Shown: positions 1 through 5,871 of the stretch, in pieces
How positions within the stretch are numbered: position 1 is the first letter of the stretch
How the letters are laid out: every line of letters begins with the position of its first letter
NCBI GenBank assembly: GCA_029856375.1
Contig: JAHQWX010000033.1
Location: 1-10,629, forward strand
Direction of reading: 5' to 3'
Length of the DNA: 10,629 bases
Source: Promethearchaeia archaeon
GTDB lineage: Archaea; Asgardarchaeota; Lokiarchaeia; Sigyniarchaeales; SOKP01
Made by a program: the position numbers and the translations under genes
The notes under the pieces: model-generated
Database searches by the model: none
The model's input: only the letters and a program-made list of their open reading frames with translations
What the model was told of the DNA's origin: nothing

Positions 1-581
1 AATAGCGATAAAATAGCTGCTACCAGACCAGAGGCAAGAGTTCCCCATAACGACAAAACGCCTCCTAATCCAGGACCAATAAGTGATGCTAACACATGAC
101 AGACTCCAATATTTGTCATCTGAACTGGTCTGTCTTCTGGGGGGACAACATCGCTTATAATTGCTTTAGCAATTGGATAGTTCCCTCCAAAAATTCCGTC
201 CACAACTCGTGAGAGCAAAACCATTTCTAAAGAGGTAGAAAACGCTAATATTAAAAAAGCGGTAAAAGTTCCGAATTGAGAAATTAATAATAATGGTTTT
301 CTTCCAAATTTATCGCTTAATCTTCCTAATATTGGAGCAAAAATTAAGGTAAAAATTGCATTAGTTCCTAATACCCATCCAACAATGAAGCTTGTCGTTT
401 GATAAGTCTTTAAAAAGTAATCAGAAAGTGGAGTGATCATAGAAAATCCAATTATGTCAATAAAAACCGAAATCCAAAGAGGAGTTAATTGTGCATATTT
501 ATATTTCTTAAAGATACTTAGTTTCTTCTTCGGTTGTTCTTCCCTAAAATTTTCTTCTATAACGCTCAATAGTATTTCCAA
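1..581 (-). CDS. MFS transporter, N-terminal part (runs off left edge)
   Basis: N-terminal part, about 193 residues, of a major facilitator superfamily membrane transporter; the C-terminal half lies beyond the left edge. After a charged cytoplasmic N-terminus comes a first membrane segment beginning near the LTPLWISVFIDIIGFS stretch. The family signature loop between TM2 and TM3 reads GRLSDKFGRKP, which is MFS motif A. Further helices follow, with GPGLGG in the TM5 region. The substrate cannot be told from this part. The start is uncertain. No ATG lies in frame upstream of the first helix, so TTG at 579-581 or TTG at 567-569 is the likely start; the first in-frame ATG (438-440) would cut into TM1. 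The gene lies 64 bases downstream of the YdjM-like gene on the same strand and may share its transcript. Seen: motif A and hydrophobic segments. Known: the MFS fold. Inferred: the start codon. Confidence 0.88.
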   Translation of the reverse strand, partial: MEILLSVIEENFREEQPKKKLSIFKKYKYAQLTPLWISVFIDIIGFSMITPLSDYFLKTYQTTSFIVGWVLGTNAIFTLIFAPILGRLSDKFGRKPLLLISQFGTFTAFLILAFSTSLEMVLLSRVVDGIFGGNYPIAKAIISDVVPPEDRPVQMTNIGVCHVLASLIGPGLGGVLSLWGTLASGLVAAILSL

Positions 582-645
582 ACGTTTCGAAATTATTAAA
601 ATTAATGATAAAAAAAGATAAGGGAAATTTGGTGGAATAAATATT

Positions 646-1248
646 TTACATAATTGCAGCGTGCTTTTTATTTTTAAAATATATATTTAAGGAATATAGA
701 AACAATGATATTAAAAAGATAGGAGTCAAAAAAATAATAGCATCAAAAGTTGCAGGCCACACCAATTTAAAGCTCCAACGTAGCGGGGCAATATCAATAG
801 GATAAAGCCAATTTATTCCTCCAGCCCACGGCCACATGAAAGTGTCTAAAAAAAGGTGCAGAATACCTCCTAAAAAGAGCAAAACGAACGGACTTCTTAA
901 TTTTTCTTGCCACTTGACCTTAAAGTCGTTATATTTACGCTTTTTGCTGTTAGGATTTTTGTTAGATAAAGGTTCCGAGATTGAAGGCTCCAACCTATTC
1001 TCAAAAAATATTGATATTACACTACTTAGCGCAATGACCCCAATAATTGAATGAGATGCATAATTAATCGGATAAACGATAATACTATAAAAGAATTCAG
1101 AATTTAGTAAATAATTTATAAAGACTAGAATTTTTGCAAAGTCCGGTAATAAATTACCAATTAAAAAAATCACTCTTTTTTCTCTCTTAATTCCCAGTAG
1201 AAAAGATATTGTCGTTCCTAGCATAAAATGCGCAATCCAATCAGGCAT
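646..1248 (-). CDS. YdjM/DUF457-like membrane-bound putative metal-dependent hydrolase
   Basis: A 200-residue multi-pass membrane protein resembling the YdjM / LexA-binding inner-membrane hydrolase family (DUF457). The spaced polar residues of that family are visible: PDWIAHFMLG at the N-terminus (D3, H7), NLLPDFAK (D36), SHSIIG (H66), and GGILHLFLDTF followed by WPWAGG (H131, D135). About five hydrophobic segments are seen, with a basic polar loop at roughly residues 84-118. In the family these His/Asp residues at membrane boundaries are thought to bind metal, but no reaction is established. Its ATG overlaps the last 8 bases of the upstream gene and is preceded by a perfect AAGGAGG site 8 bases away, so the two are probably translationally coupled. 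The family call is good from motifs; enzymatic activity is unproven. Confidence 0.75.
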   Translation of the reverse strand: MPDWIAHFMLGTTISFLLGIKREKRVIFLIGNLLPDFAKILVFINYLLNSEFFYSIIVYPINYASHSIIGVIALSSVISIFFENRLEPSISEPLSNKNPNSKKRKYNDFKVKWQEKLRSPFVLLFLGGILHLFLDTFMWPWAGGINWLYPIDIAPLRWSFKLVWPATFDAIIFLTPIFLISLFLYSLNIYFKNKKHAAIM

Positions 1249-1801
1249 TGATTATTCCTCCTTTCGATTTTTTTCCAGATCTACGAATTAATTTTGCTTT
1301 CTTAATATCGATTCGAAAGTATAGAAAGATAAACGGTATTAATACACCTAACCCGATTAAAGAGAGTATATTAGTAATACTACTGTTTATTTGCACAATA
1401 TCTAATCCTAATACATATCCTTTAGAGTTGATAAGTGATACACCTTTGACACTATAAGACACCCCTTTTCTTATTTCAAACGAATTGTATTTATCGTGGT
1501 TGGACCAATTGAAAAATTTCAACTGGATGTTGATATCCCGAAGATCATCTCTCAAATCAATAGTTAGCACATCAATAGATTGGTCGTAATTATAGTCGTT
1601 GAAACCTCCAGTAATTACAATTAATTCGTTTTCAAGTAGTTCGGCTTGGTTTTGGAGATCGACTAATTCAACAACATAAGGGTCTCCATTCCATTTAGTT
1701 GGGATTGTGGGGTAAAGAAAAGTTAGAATACCAATAAGTACGGCCCCAATAATGAAGCTACCGAAAATGAGAATCTTGAAAATTGTTGTTCTTTTGCTCA
1801 T
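1241..1801 (-). CDS. Bitopic membrane protein with possible OB-like extracytoplasmic domain, unknown function
   Basis: A 186-residue protein that I do not recognise. It has an N-terminal membrane helix at about residues 8-30, a soluble middle region of about 110 residues, a second helix at about 143-162, and a basic C-terminal tail (KKAKLIRRSGKKSKGG). This predicts both ends in the cytoplasm and the middle outside. The middle is rich in alternating hydrophobic strands, with ELIVITGGF, a Gly-Val/Tyr turn (KGVSYSVKGVSL) and YVLGLDIVQI. The pattern resembles an OB-type small beta-barrel, but that is inference and no named family is claimed. It is first in its group, with ATG at 1799-1801 and a TATA-like box about 31 bases upstream. 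Its 3' end overlaps the YdjM-like gene, so the two products probably work together. Confidence 0.72.
   Translation of the reverse strand: MSKRTTIFKILIFGSFIIGAVLIGILTFLYPTIPTKWNGDPYVVELVDLQNQAELLENELIVITGGFNDYNYDQSIDVLTIDLRDDLRDINIQLKFFNWSNHDKYNSFEIRKGVSYSVKGVSLINSKGYVLGLDIVQINSSITNILSLIGLGVLIPFIFLYFRIDIKKAKLIRRSGKKSKGGIINA
1257..1263 (-). promoter_or_regulatory. Strong Shine-Dalgarno site for the YdjM-like gene
   Basis: The minus strand reads AAGGAGG 8 bases before the ATG at 1246-1248. The site lies inside the 3' end of the upstream coding region, and the two reading frames overlap by 8 bases. It fixes the start of the 200-residue membrane protein and indicates translational coupling within one transcript. 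Confidence 0.85.
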
Positions 1802-1827
1802 TTATTGATAATAAAAATTCATAATTA

Positions 1828-1836
1828 TTAAATATA
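1828..1836 (-). promoter_or_regulatory. Putative archaeal TATA box for the 1801-leftward genes
   Basis: The minus strand reads TATATTTAA, centred about 31 bases upstream of the ATG at 1799-1801. No Shine-Dalgarno site precedes that ATG, so a very short leader is plausible. The call rests on position and composition only; the whole region is AT-rich. Confidence 0.45.
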
Positions 1837-1861
1837 GATTCGTCTAATTCGTATTTATCAA

Positions 1862-1868
1862 TTAAATA
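1862..1868 (+). promoter_or_regulatory. Putative TATA box for the MBL-fold hydrolase gene
   Basis: TTAAATA is centred about 25 bases upstream of the ATG at 1890, the spacing expected for a leaderless archaeal transcript. The 88-base region 1802-1889 is thus a divergent promoter region serving both strands. The evidence is weak because of high AT content. Confidence 0.4.
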
Positions 1869-1889
1869 TTCGAGCGAATGTGATGTTAA

Positions 1890-2528
1890 ATGGAAATAAC
1901 TTGGATTGCGCACGCTTGTTTTCAGCTTAAAACTAATTCTGGTAAAATAATTTATTTCGATCCGTACAAAATTCCTAAAGACGCTGAAAAAGCTGACATT
2001 CTTATTATTAGCCATAGTCATGGCGATCACATGGATGATAGATCCATAAAAAATGTTTTAAAAGACTCTACGATCGTAATAGGTCCCGAGAGCGAATCGT
2101 ATAGTATAAACCAATATGCTAATGCTAAAAGCCTAAAAATTGGAGAAATATTAGACTTGAGAGAGATTAAGATCCAACTCGTACCTGCTTATACGATTAA
2201 AAAAAACACGCATCCAAAAAGCAGCGGATGGGCGGGATCGATAGTTGAGGTTGAAGGGAAGAGAATTTATCACGCGGGCGATACTGAAAGGATACCGGAA
2301 ATGGGGATGGACGATATTAGCAATATTGATGTTGCAATTCTTCCTTGTGGAGGCACATACACTATGGATATGGATGAGGCTTCCGATGCTGCGTGCGATA
2401 TAGATCCAAAAATAGTGATCCCTATGCACAACTGGGGGAAAGATCTGAACGATTTTAAAGACATGCTTAATAGTAAAAACCCAAATATAAAAGTGGAAAT
2501 TCTTACGGGGAAAATACTTTCAATTTAA
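1890..2528 (+). CDS. Metallo-beta-lactamase-fold metal-dependent hydrolase (UPF0173/UlaG-like type)
   Basis: A 212-residue single-domain, probably cytoplasmic enzyme of the MBL fold. The opening MEITWIAHACFQLKT with FDPY near residues 23-26 is typical of the stand-alone UPF0173/UlaG-like type. The metal site is complete: the HxHxDH motif at H42, H44, D46 and H47; GDT at 130-132, with D131 the usual bridging aspartate; and H180 in IPMHNWG. The stretch ILPCGGTYTMD (150-160) also matches this group. Family members are Zn- or Mn-dependent hydrolases, some acting on phosphoesters or lactones, and the substrate cannot be read from sequence. The length fits the family without extra domains. The gene stands alone on the plus strand, and its start at 1890 is supported by the immediate MEITWIAHA strand. 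It converges with the membrane-protein unit 23 bases downstream. Confidence 0.93.
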   Translation: MEITWIAHACFQLKTNSGKIIYFDPYKIPKDAEKADILIISHSHGDHMDDRSIKNVLKDSTIVIGPESESYSINQYANAKSLKIGEILDLREIKIQLVPAYTIKKNTHPKSSGWAGSIVEVEGKRIYHAGDTERIPEMGMDDISNIDVAILPCGGTYTMDMDEASDAACDIDPKIVIPMHNWGKDLNDFKDMLNSKNPNIKVEILTGKILSI

Positions 2529-2551
2529 ATCTTAAATATTTTTATATCGAG
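2529..2551. terminator. Short AT-rich convergent gap, likely bidirectional termination zone
   Basis: The 23 bases between two convergent stop codons contain runs of T and A (ATATTTTTATAT) and no hairpin. A T-rich tract is the usual archaeal intrinsic termination signal, so it may end transcripts from either side. This is judged on composition only. Confidence 0.35.
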
Positions 2552-3070
2552 TTATATCTGAAATAATACAGTTAAGATCCAAAGACTAATTAGGGTTATA
2601 ATTTCGGGTATTATTCCTTTTCTCTCATAATTCCAATTTGGGAGCCAAAATAAGGTCTTATCGCGGAATTTATCTATGAGTGGATGTATAAAAAATTTTT
2701 CTCCCCAATTTGACTCGGGATTTTCTTTCTGTTTTTTCCTTTGAGTTGGTCTTAGAATTAACCAATCCCAAATGTCGACGAAGTTAGCAAAAATCGCACC
2801 TAAGAGGTAAAATAGAAACATACCGATTATCATCATCCACACTGCTACGACTAAAGCTAAAGCATATGTAATAATATGCCAAACTACCCAGAACTTATCT
2901 TCTTTATGGGGTTCTGGCGTGTGATATGTTATTTTCGCGAAAGCGTCGACGATGAAATGAGAGAAAAAAGCGAAGATAATAGTAAAAATTATGTTGTAAG
3001 GGAACACCATGTATTTGAAACATAAATTTTGAATAAAAATACCCATGATTATGTGCGTTATTGCTTCCAT
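2552..3070 (-). CDS. Small His/Asp-rich membrane protein, possibly a divergent YdjM/DUF457 relative
   Basis: A 172-residue protein with about four hydrophobic segments (around 20-36, 64-80, 80-95 and 156-171). It carries several polar residues in patterns like membrane-bound hydrolases of the DUF457 type: MEAITHIIMG (H6), SHFIVDAF (H38, D42), YHTPEPHKED (H50, H55), WWH-like VVWH (H65) and NFVDIWDWL (D99, D102). A C-terminal amphipathic stretch holds FIHPLIDKF and WLPNWNYERKG. H6, SH..VD and the DxxD region parallel the YdjM-like gene at 646-1248, though overall similarity is low, so a shared family is inference. It is last in a three-gene minus-strand unit, 18 bases after the preceding stop. 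The call as a real gene is firm; the function is unknown. Confidence 0.7.
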   Translation of the reverse strand: MEAITHIIMGIFIQNLCFKYMVFPYNIIFTIIFAFFSHFIVDAFAKITYHTPEPHKEDKFWVVWHIITYALALVVAVWMMIIGMFLFYLLGAIFANFVDIWDWLILRPTQRKKQKENPESNWGEKFFIHPLIDKFRDKTLFWLPNWNYERKGIIPEIITLISLWILTVLFQI

Positions 3071-3088
3071 AAAACATCTTAAAATAGT

Positions 3089-3805
3089 TTAAATCGCTTC
3101 TTTCAAACCTAAATACATGAGCCAGAAACTAATTATATAACCAGCTCTAACAATTACGACCAGAATACCAGGAGCAGTAAAGCCTTCTAACATTCCAAAT
3201 ATACCGTAAGAAAAAGCACCACAAGCTAATAGGAAAAATTTCTTTCGTATAACGCCAGATGCTTGGATACTCTTTATGATTAATATCAATCCTAAAGTAA
3301 TTACAACTGGTAAAAGCATTATTGCAAGGAAGATTCCAGCATGTGAGAGCAATTGAATATTGTAGTCGATTAATGTTTCTCCGGAATTTTGCGGCGGATC
3401 GTAATAGAAGGAAGAATAAGGATCTAAGAAAATTAAGATGTTAAACACAATACCGAGTATAAGATATAGCCCAAGAATAGGCCATTTGTATTTAGGTAAT
3501 TGTATATCCATTGAAATATACATTATTGTGAGCATTGCAGGAGCAAAAAAAATATAGCTCAACAATGCGACTAAATTGTATACATCAGGAAAATTCTCAG
3601 ATGTGAATATTACGCTCAGAAAATCTAGGAAAACGCCCAAATATAGTAAAGCCGCAAATATACTAAATAAGCCCAAGTAAGTGAGGCGCTTTAATTCCCT
3701 TTTTTTTGATACCCGAATGAAAAAAAGCCCAAATATAATACCAATAATCACAACGGCCGTAGAAGATATGCCATCAAGCCAACCTTCAAAGATTAGAATA
3801 TCCAA
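3089..3805 (-). CDS. 7-TM membrane protein of unknown function, paralog B of tandem pair (TTG start)
   Basis: A 238-residue protein with seven predicted membrane segments and no recognised domain. It is a clear paralog of its upstream neighbour (3819-4529). Shared features are GWxDGI at 8-13, LGVFxDF (56-62), LLSYxF (81-86), DPxxSF (128-133), LIDYNI (145-150), SGVIxKK (183-189), YGIFGxLEG (200-208) and RxGYIxSF with MYLGL at the C-terminus (220-234). The start is TTG at 3803-3805. A stop lies directly upstream in frame, no ATG is available before the second half of the protein, and the N-terminus aligns residue for residue with the paralog. A GGTGA site lies 5 bases upstream of the TTG. The 7-TM layout recalls sensor regions of some archaeal histidine kinases, but no kinase domain is present; a sensory role is only a guess. 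Confidence 0.78.
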   Translation of the reverse strand: MDILIFEGWLDGISSTAVVIIGIIFGLFFIRVSKKRELKRLTYLGLFSIFAALLYLGVFLDFLSVIFTSENFPDVYNLVALLSYIFFAPAMLTIMYISMDIQLPKYKWPILGLYLILGIVFNILIFLDPYSSFYYDPPQNSGETLIDYNIQLLSHAGIFLAIMLLPVVITLGLILIIKSIQASGVIRKKFFLLACGAFSYGIFGMLEGFTAPGILVVIVRAGYIISFWLMYLGLKEAI

Positions 3806-3810
3806 TTATA

Positions 3811-3815
3811 TCACC
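3811..3815 (-). promoter_or_regulatory. Ribosome binding site GGTGA for the TTG-started 7-TM gene
   Basis: The minus strand reads GGTGA 5 bases upstream of the TTG at 3803-3805, in the 13-base gap after the preceding stop codon. It matches the 3' end of 16S rRNA and supports the unusual TTG start, which the alignment of the N-terminus with the tandem paralog also supports. Confidence 0.7.
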
Positions 3816-3818
3816 GAA

Positions 3819-4529
3819 TTATAGTCCTAAATACATAAAGATAAAACTGCTTATGTAACCGATTCTAACAAAAATTAACAACCCCCCAGGAATTGTAAGC
3901 CCTTCTAAAATCCCAAATATTCCGTAGCAGAAAACTCCTATTGCTAAAAAGCGAAGCTTTTTCTTAATAACCCCTGAAGATTTCCTGCTTTGAATAAGTA
4001 CATCAATACCTAAAATTGCTACCAAAGGTATTAATTGCCCCGCCATTAACAATCCTGCAATTGACATCAATTCGATATTATAATCAATTAAATAATCCCC
4101 AGAAACAATGGGTTCAGTAAAACCAAACGAACCAAATGGATCTGAGAATATAAATATGTAAAAAGCTACGCCTAGTGCGATTTGAATCGAAATTAAGGTA
4201 ATTTTTAAATTTTTCTTAAGATCCAATAATTCCCCTCCTAAAAACATAGCAAAAATCGTGAGAGGTGGATAAAAAACATAGCTTAATAGTCCTACTAATC
4301 CGTAAGAATTGTCTATGTTTGTACCTCTCCTTAGAACCGTAATAAAATCGAAAAAAACACCCAAAAACATGAGTCCCCCAAGGATATTTACAATTCCCAA
4401 TTGCCAAAGACGAGCAACTTGCTTCTTTTTAGATTTTATTATTAATAATATGCCAGTAATTAAGCCAAAACCTACTACGCAGGAAGCAGTAATACCATCT
4501 ATCCATCCGTCAAATAGAAGAAAGATCAT
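3819..4529 (-). CDS. 7-TM membrane protein of unknown function, paralog A of tandem pair
   Basis: A 236-residue protein, first in the minus-strand unit, starting at ATG 4527-4529. Membrane segments are at about 13-31, 42-62, 78-98, 108-129, 156-178, 192-208 and 215-235. Basic residues follow TM1 (KSKKKQVAR, 32-40) and precede TM6 (IKKKLR, 188-193), so these loops should be cytoplasmic. The longest outside loop (130-153) holds SDPFGSF and LIDYNIEL. Conserved charged positions shared with the paralog are D11, D61, D149, E209 and R222. Three of these (D61, E209, R222) lie in or at the edge of membrane segments, which is unusual for mere filler and suggests a binding or signalling role. The gene does not match any family I can name. 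It lies 13 bases upstream of paralog B, so co-transcription is very likely. Confidence 0.8.
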   Translation of the reverse strand: MIFLLFDGWIDGITASCVVGFGLITGILLIIKSKKKQVARLWQLGIVNILGGLMFLGVFFDFITVLRRGTNIDNSYGLVGLLSYVFYPPLTIFAMFLGGELLDLKKNLKITLISIQIALGVAFYIFIFSDPFGSFGFTEPIVSGDYLIDYNIELMSIAGLLMAGQLIPLVAILGIDVLIQSRKSSGVIKKKLRFLAIGVFCYGIFGILEGLTIPGGLLIFVRIGYISSFIFMYLGL

Positions 4530-4584
4530 TGAGATCCACTATAATTTGTCATTACTATCCTTCTTATTTATTCTTTTTAATCTT

Positions 4585-4604
4585 TGGATGCTGTTTATCA
4601 TCCA
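4585..4604. repeat. Short inverted repeat TGGATG...CATCCA in the divergent region 4530-4698
   Basis: TGGATG (4585-4590) and CATCCA (4599-4604) are exact inverted repeats around an 8-base AT-rich spacer. The element lies in the 169-base gap between the 7-TM unit (56 bases from its ATG) and the lysine dehydrogenase gene (about 95 bases from its ATG). It could be a dimeric regulator operator or a small hairpin. A six-base match can also arise by chance. Confidence 0.3.
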
Positions 4605-4664
4605 GTAAATATTTATTTTGAATGTAACTATAAGTAATTCAATCTAAGATTCTTTCTTGATTTA

Positions 4665-4672
4665 TTTATATT
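4665..4672 (+). promoter_or_regulatory. Putative TATA box deciding the start of the lysine dehydrogenase gene
   Basis: TTTATATT is centred about 31 bases upstream of ATG 4699, which fits an archaeal promoter with a very short leader. It lies downstream of the in-frame TTG at 4657, so that TTG would not be transcribed. This supports ATG 4699 as the start. Confidence 0.5.
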
Positions 4673-4698
4673 TTTTGCTCAATAATGGGCTGTTTCAA

Positions 4699-5868
4699 AT
4701 GGGATATACTTATGCGGTCATTGGAGCAGGAAGGCAAGGAACTGCTGCCGCTTACGACTTAATGAAATACGGGGATGCGGATAAAGTTATACTTGCTGAT
4801 AAACACCTCAAACAAGCAAAGAGAGCAGCAACAAGAGTGAATGATCTCTTATTTGACGAGAGAGCTGAAGCAAAACATGTAAATGTTCGAAATCGCATAT
4901 CTCTAACAGAATTATTGATGGGCGTTGACGCATTTGTTAGCTCAGTTCCATATTACTTCAATTTAGATATCTCTATGATTGCATTAGATTCTGGTGCGAG
5001 TATGTGTGATCTAGGGGGTAATACAGAAATCGTAAAAAGACAATTGGAATTAGACGGTAAAGCCAAAGAAGCCGCGATTACTATAGTTCCCGATTGTGGA
5101 CAAGTACCTGGTATGGGTACTACTTTATGTGTCTACGCAATGAGTTTATTAGATAATCCAAAAGAAGTATTTATGTGGGATGGAGGATTACCTCAGAATC
5201 CTGAACCACCATATAATTATTTACTCACCTTTAATGTGGAGGGACTCACTAACGAATATGCAGAACCAACTTTTTTCTTAAGAAATGGAGAACTCGTAGA
5301 AATTCAACCTTTAGAAGAATTAGAGGAAATCGAATTTCCCGAACCAATTGGGCGTTTAGAGGCATTTACAACTGGAGGTGGGACATCCACTGCCCCATGG
5401 ACCTTCGAATACAAACTAAAAACATATCAAAACAAAACTGTTCGTTATCCAGGACATTACTCTCAGCTAAAACTGTTTCAGGATCTTGGATTATTTGATT
5501 TAAAGCCGATTAATGCCGATGGTGTCGAAGTCGTACCAAGGGATGTTTTTCACGCTCTTTTTGAGCCAAGAGTCACTGATCCCAACGAAAAAGACCTCGT
5601 TGTAATTAAAGTAAAATGCTTGGGAGAAAAAGATGGAAAAGAAGCCGAAGTGATTGTCGATTTAATTGATTATTACGACGACGATACAAAATTCACAGCA
5701 ATGGAAAGAACAACCGGATGGGACGCATCAATCGTTGCTATAATGATGGCTCACGAAAAAATAAAGAAAGGAGCTATTCCGGTCGAATTAGCCGTGGACG
5801 GAAGTTATTTTGTTTCAGAATTAGAAAAACGTGGAATTGAAGTTCAAGTATCCTTAAAAGAATTATAG
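4699..5868 (+). CDS. L-lysine 6-dehydrogenase-like enzyme (saccharopine dehydrogenase family)
   Basis: A 389-residue cytoplasmic NAD(P)-dependent oxidoreductase. An N-terminal Rossmann fold begins at once (TYAVIGAGRQG, with G9, G11, G14), and an acidic ADKH end of the second strand suggests NAD preference. Motifs typical of lysine 6-dehydrogenase follow: PDCGQVPGMG (from P131), GGLPQNPEPP (162-171), a GGGTSTAPW turn (226-234) and RYPGH (249-253). The length matches the roughly 385-residue enzymes. The known reaction is oxidative deamination of lysine at the epsilon amino group to 2-aminoadipate semialdehyde, which cyclises to piperideine-6-carboxylate. Related enzymes make saccharopine or carboxynorspermidine, so substrate is inferred. 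An in-frame TTG at 4657 would add 14 hydrophobic residues (IYLYFLLNN...) before the Rossmann strand; I prefer ATG 4699. The gene has its own promoter and no same-strand partner. Confidence 0.8.
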   Translation: MGYTYAVIGAGRQGTAAAYDLMKYGDADKVILADKHLKQAKRAATRVNDLLFDERAEAKHVNVRNRISLTELLMGVDAFVSSVPYYFNLDISMIALDSGASMCDLGGNTEIVKRQLELDGKAKEAAITIVPDCGQVPGMGTTLCVYAMSLLDNPKEVFMWDGGLPQNPEPPYNYLLTFNVEGLTNEYAEPTFFLRNGELVEIQPLEELEEIEFPEPIGRLEAFTTGGGTSTAPWTFEYKLKTYQNKTVRYPGHYSQLKLFQDLGLFDLKPINADGVEVVPRDVFHALFEPRVTDPNEKDLVVIKVKCLGEKDGKEAEVIVDLIDYYDDDTKFTAMERTTGWDASIVAIMMAHEKIKKGAIPVELAVDGSYFVSELEKRGIEVQVSLKEL

Positions 5869-5871
5869 CTT

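Noticed and set aside
433..621. Plus-strand open frame of 62 codons
   Set aside because: It is antisense to the MFS transporter N-terminus, which has clear family motifs in its own frame; the antisense product has no recognisable feature.
1758..2030. Minus-strand open frame across the 1802-1889 promoter region
   Set aside because: It runs antisense through the HxHxDH-containing start of the MBL-fold gene and overlaps the start of the bitopic protein gene; a shadow of two real genes.
2151..2464. Two minus-strand frames inside the MBL-fold gene
   Set aside because: Both lie antisense to the conserved metal-binding half of the hydrolase and show no domain.
4216..4608. Plus- and minus-strand alternative frames over the 5' end of the 7-TM gene
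   Set aside because: The paralog alignment fixes the real frame; the others have no conserved features and no ribosome site.
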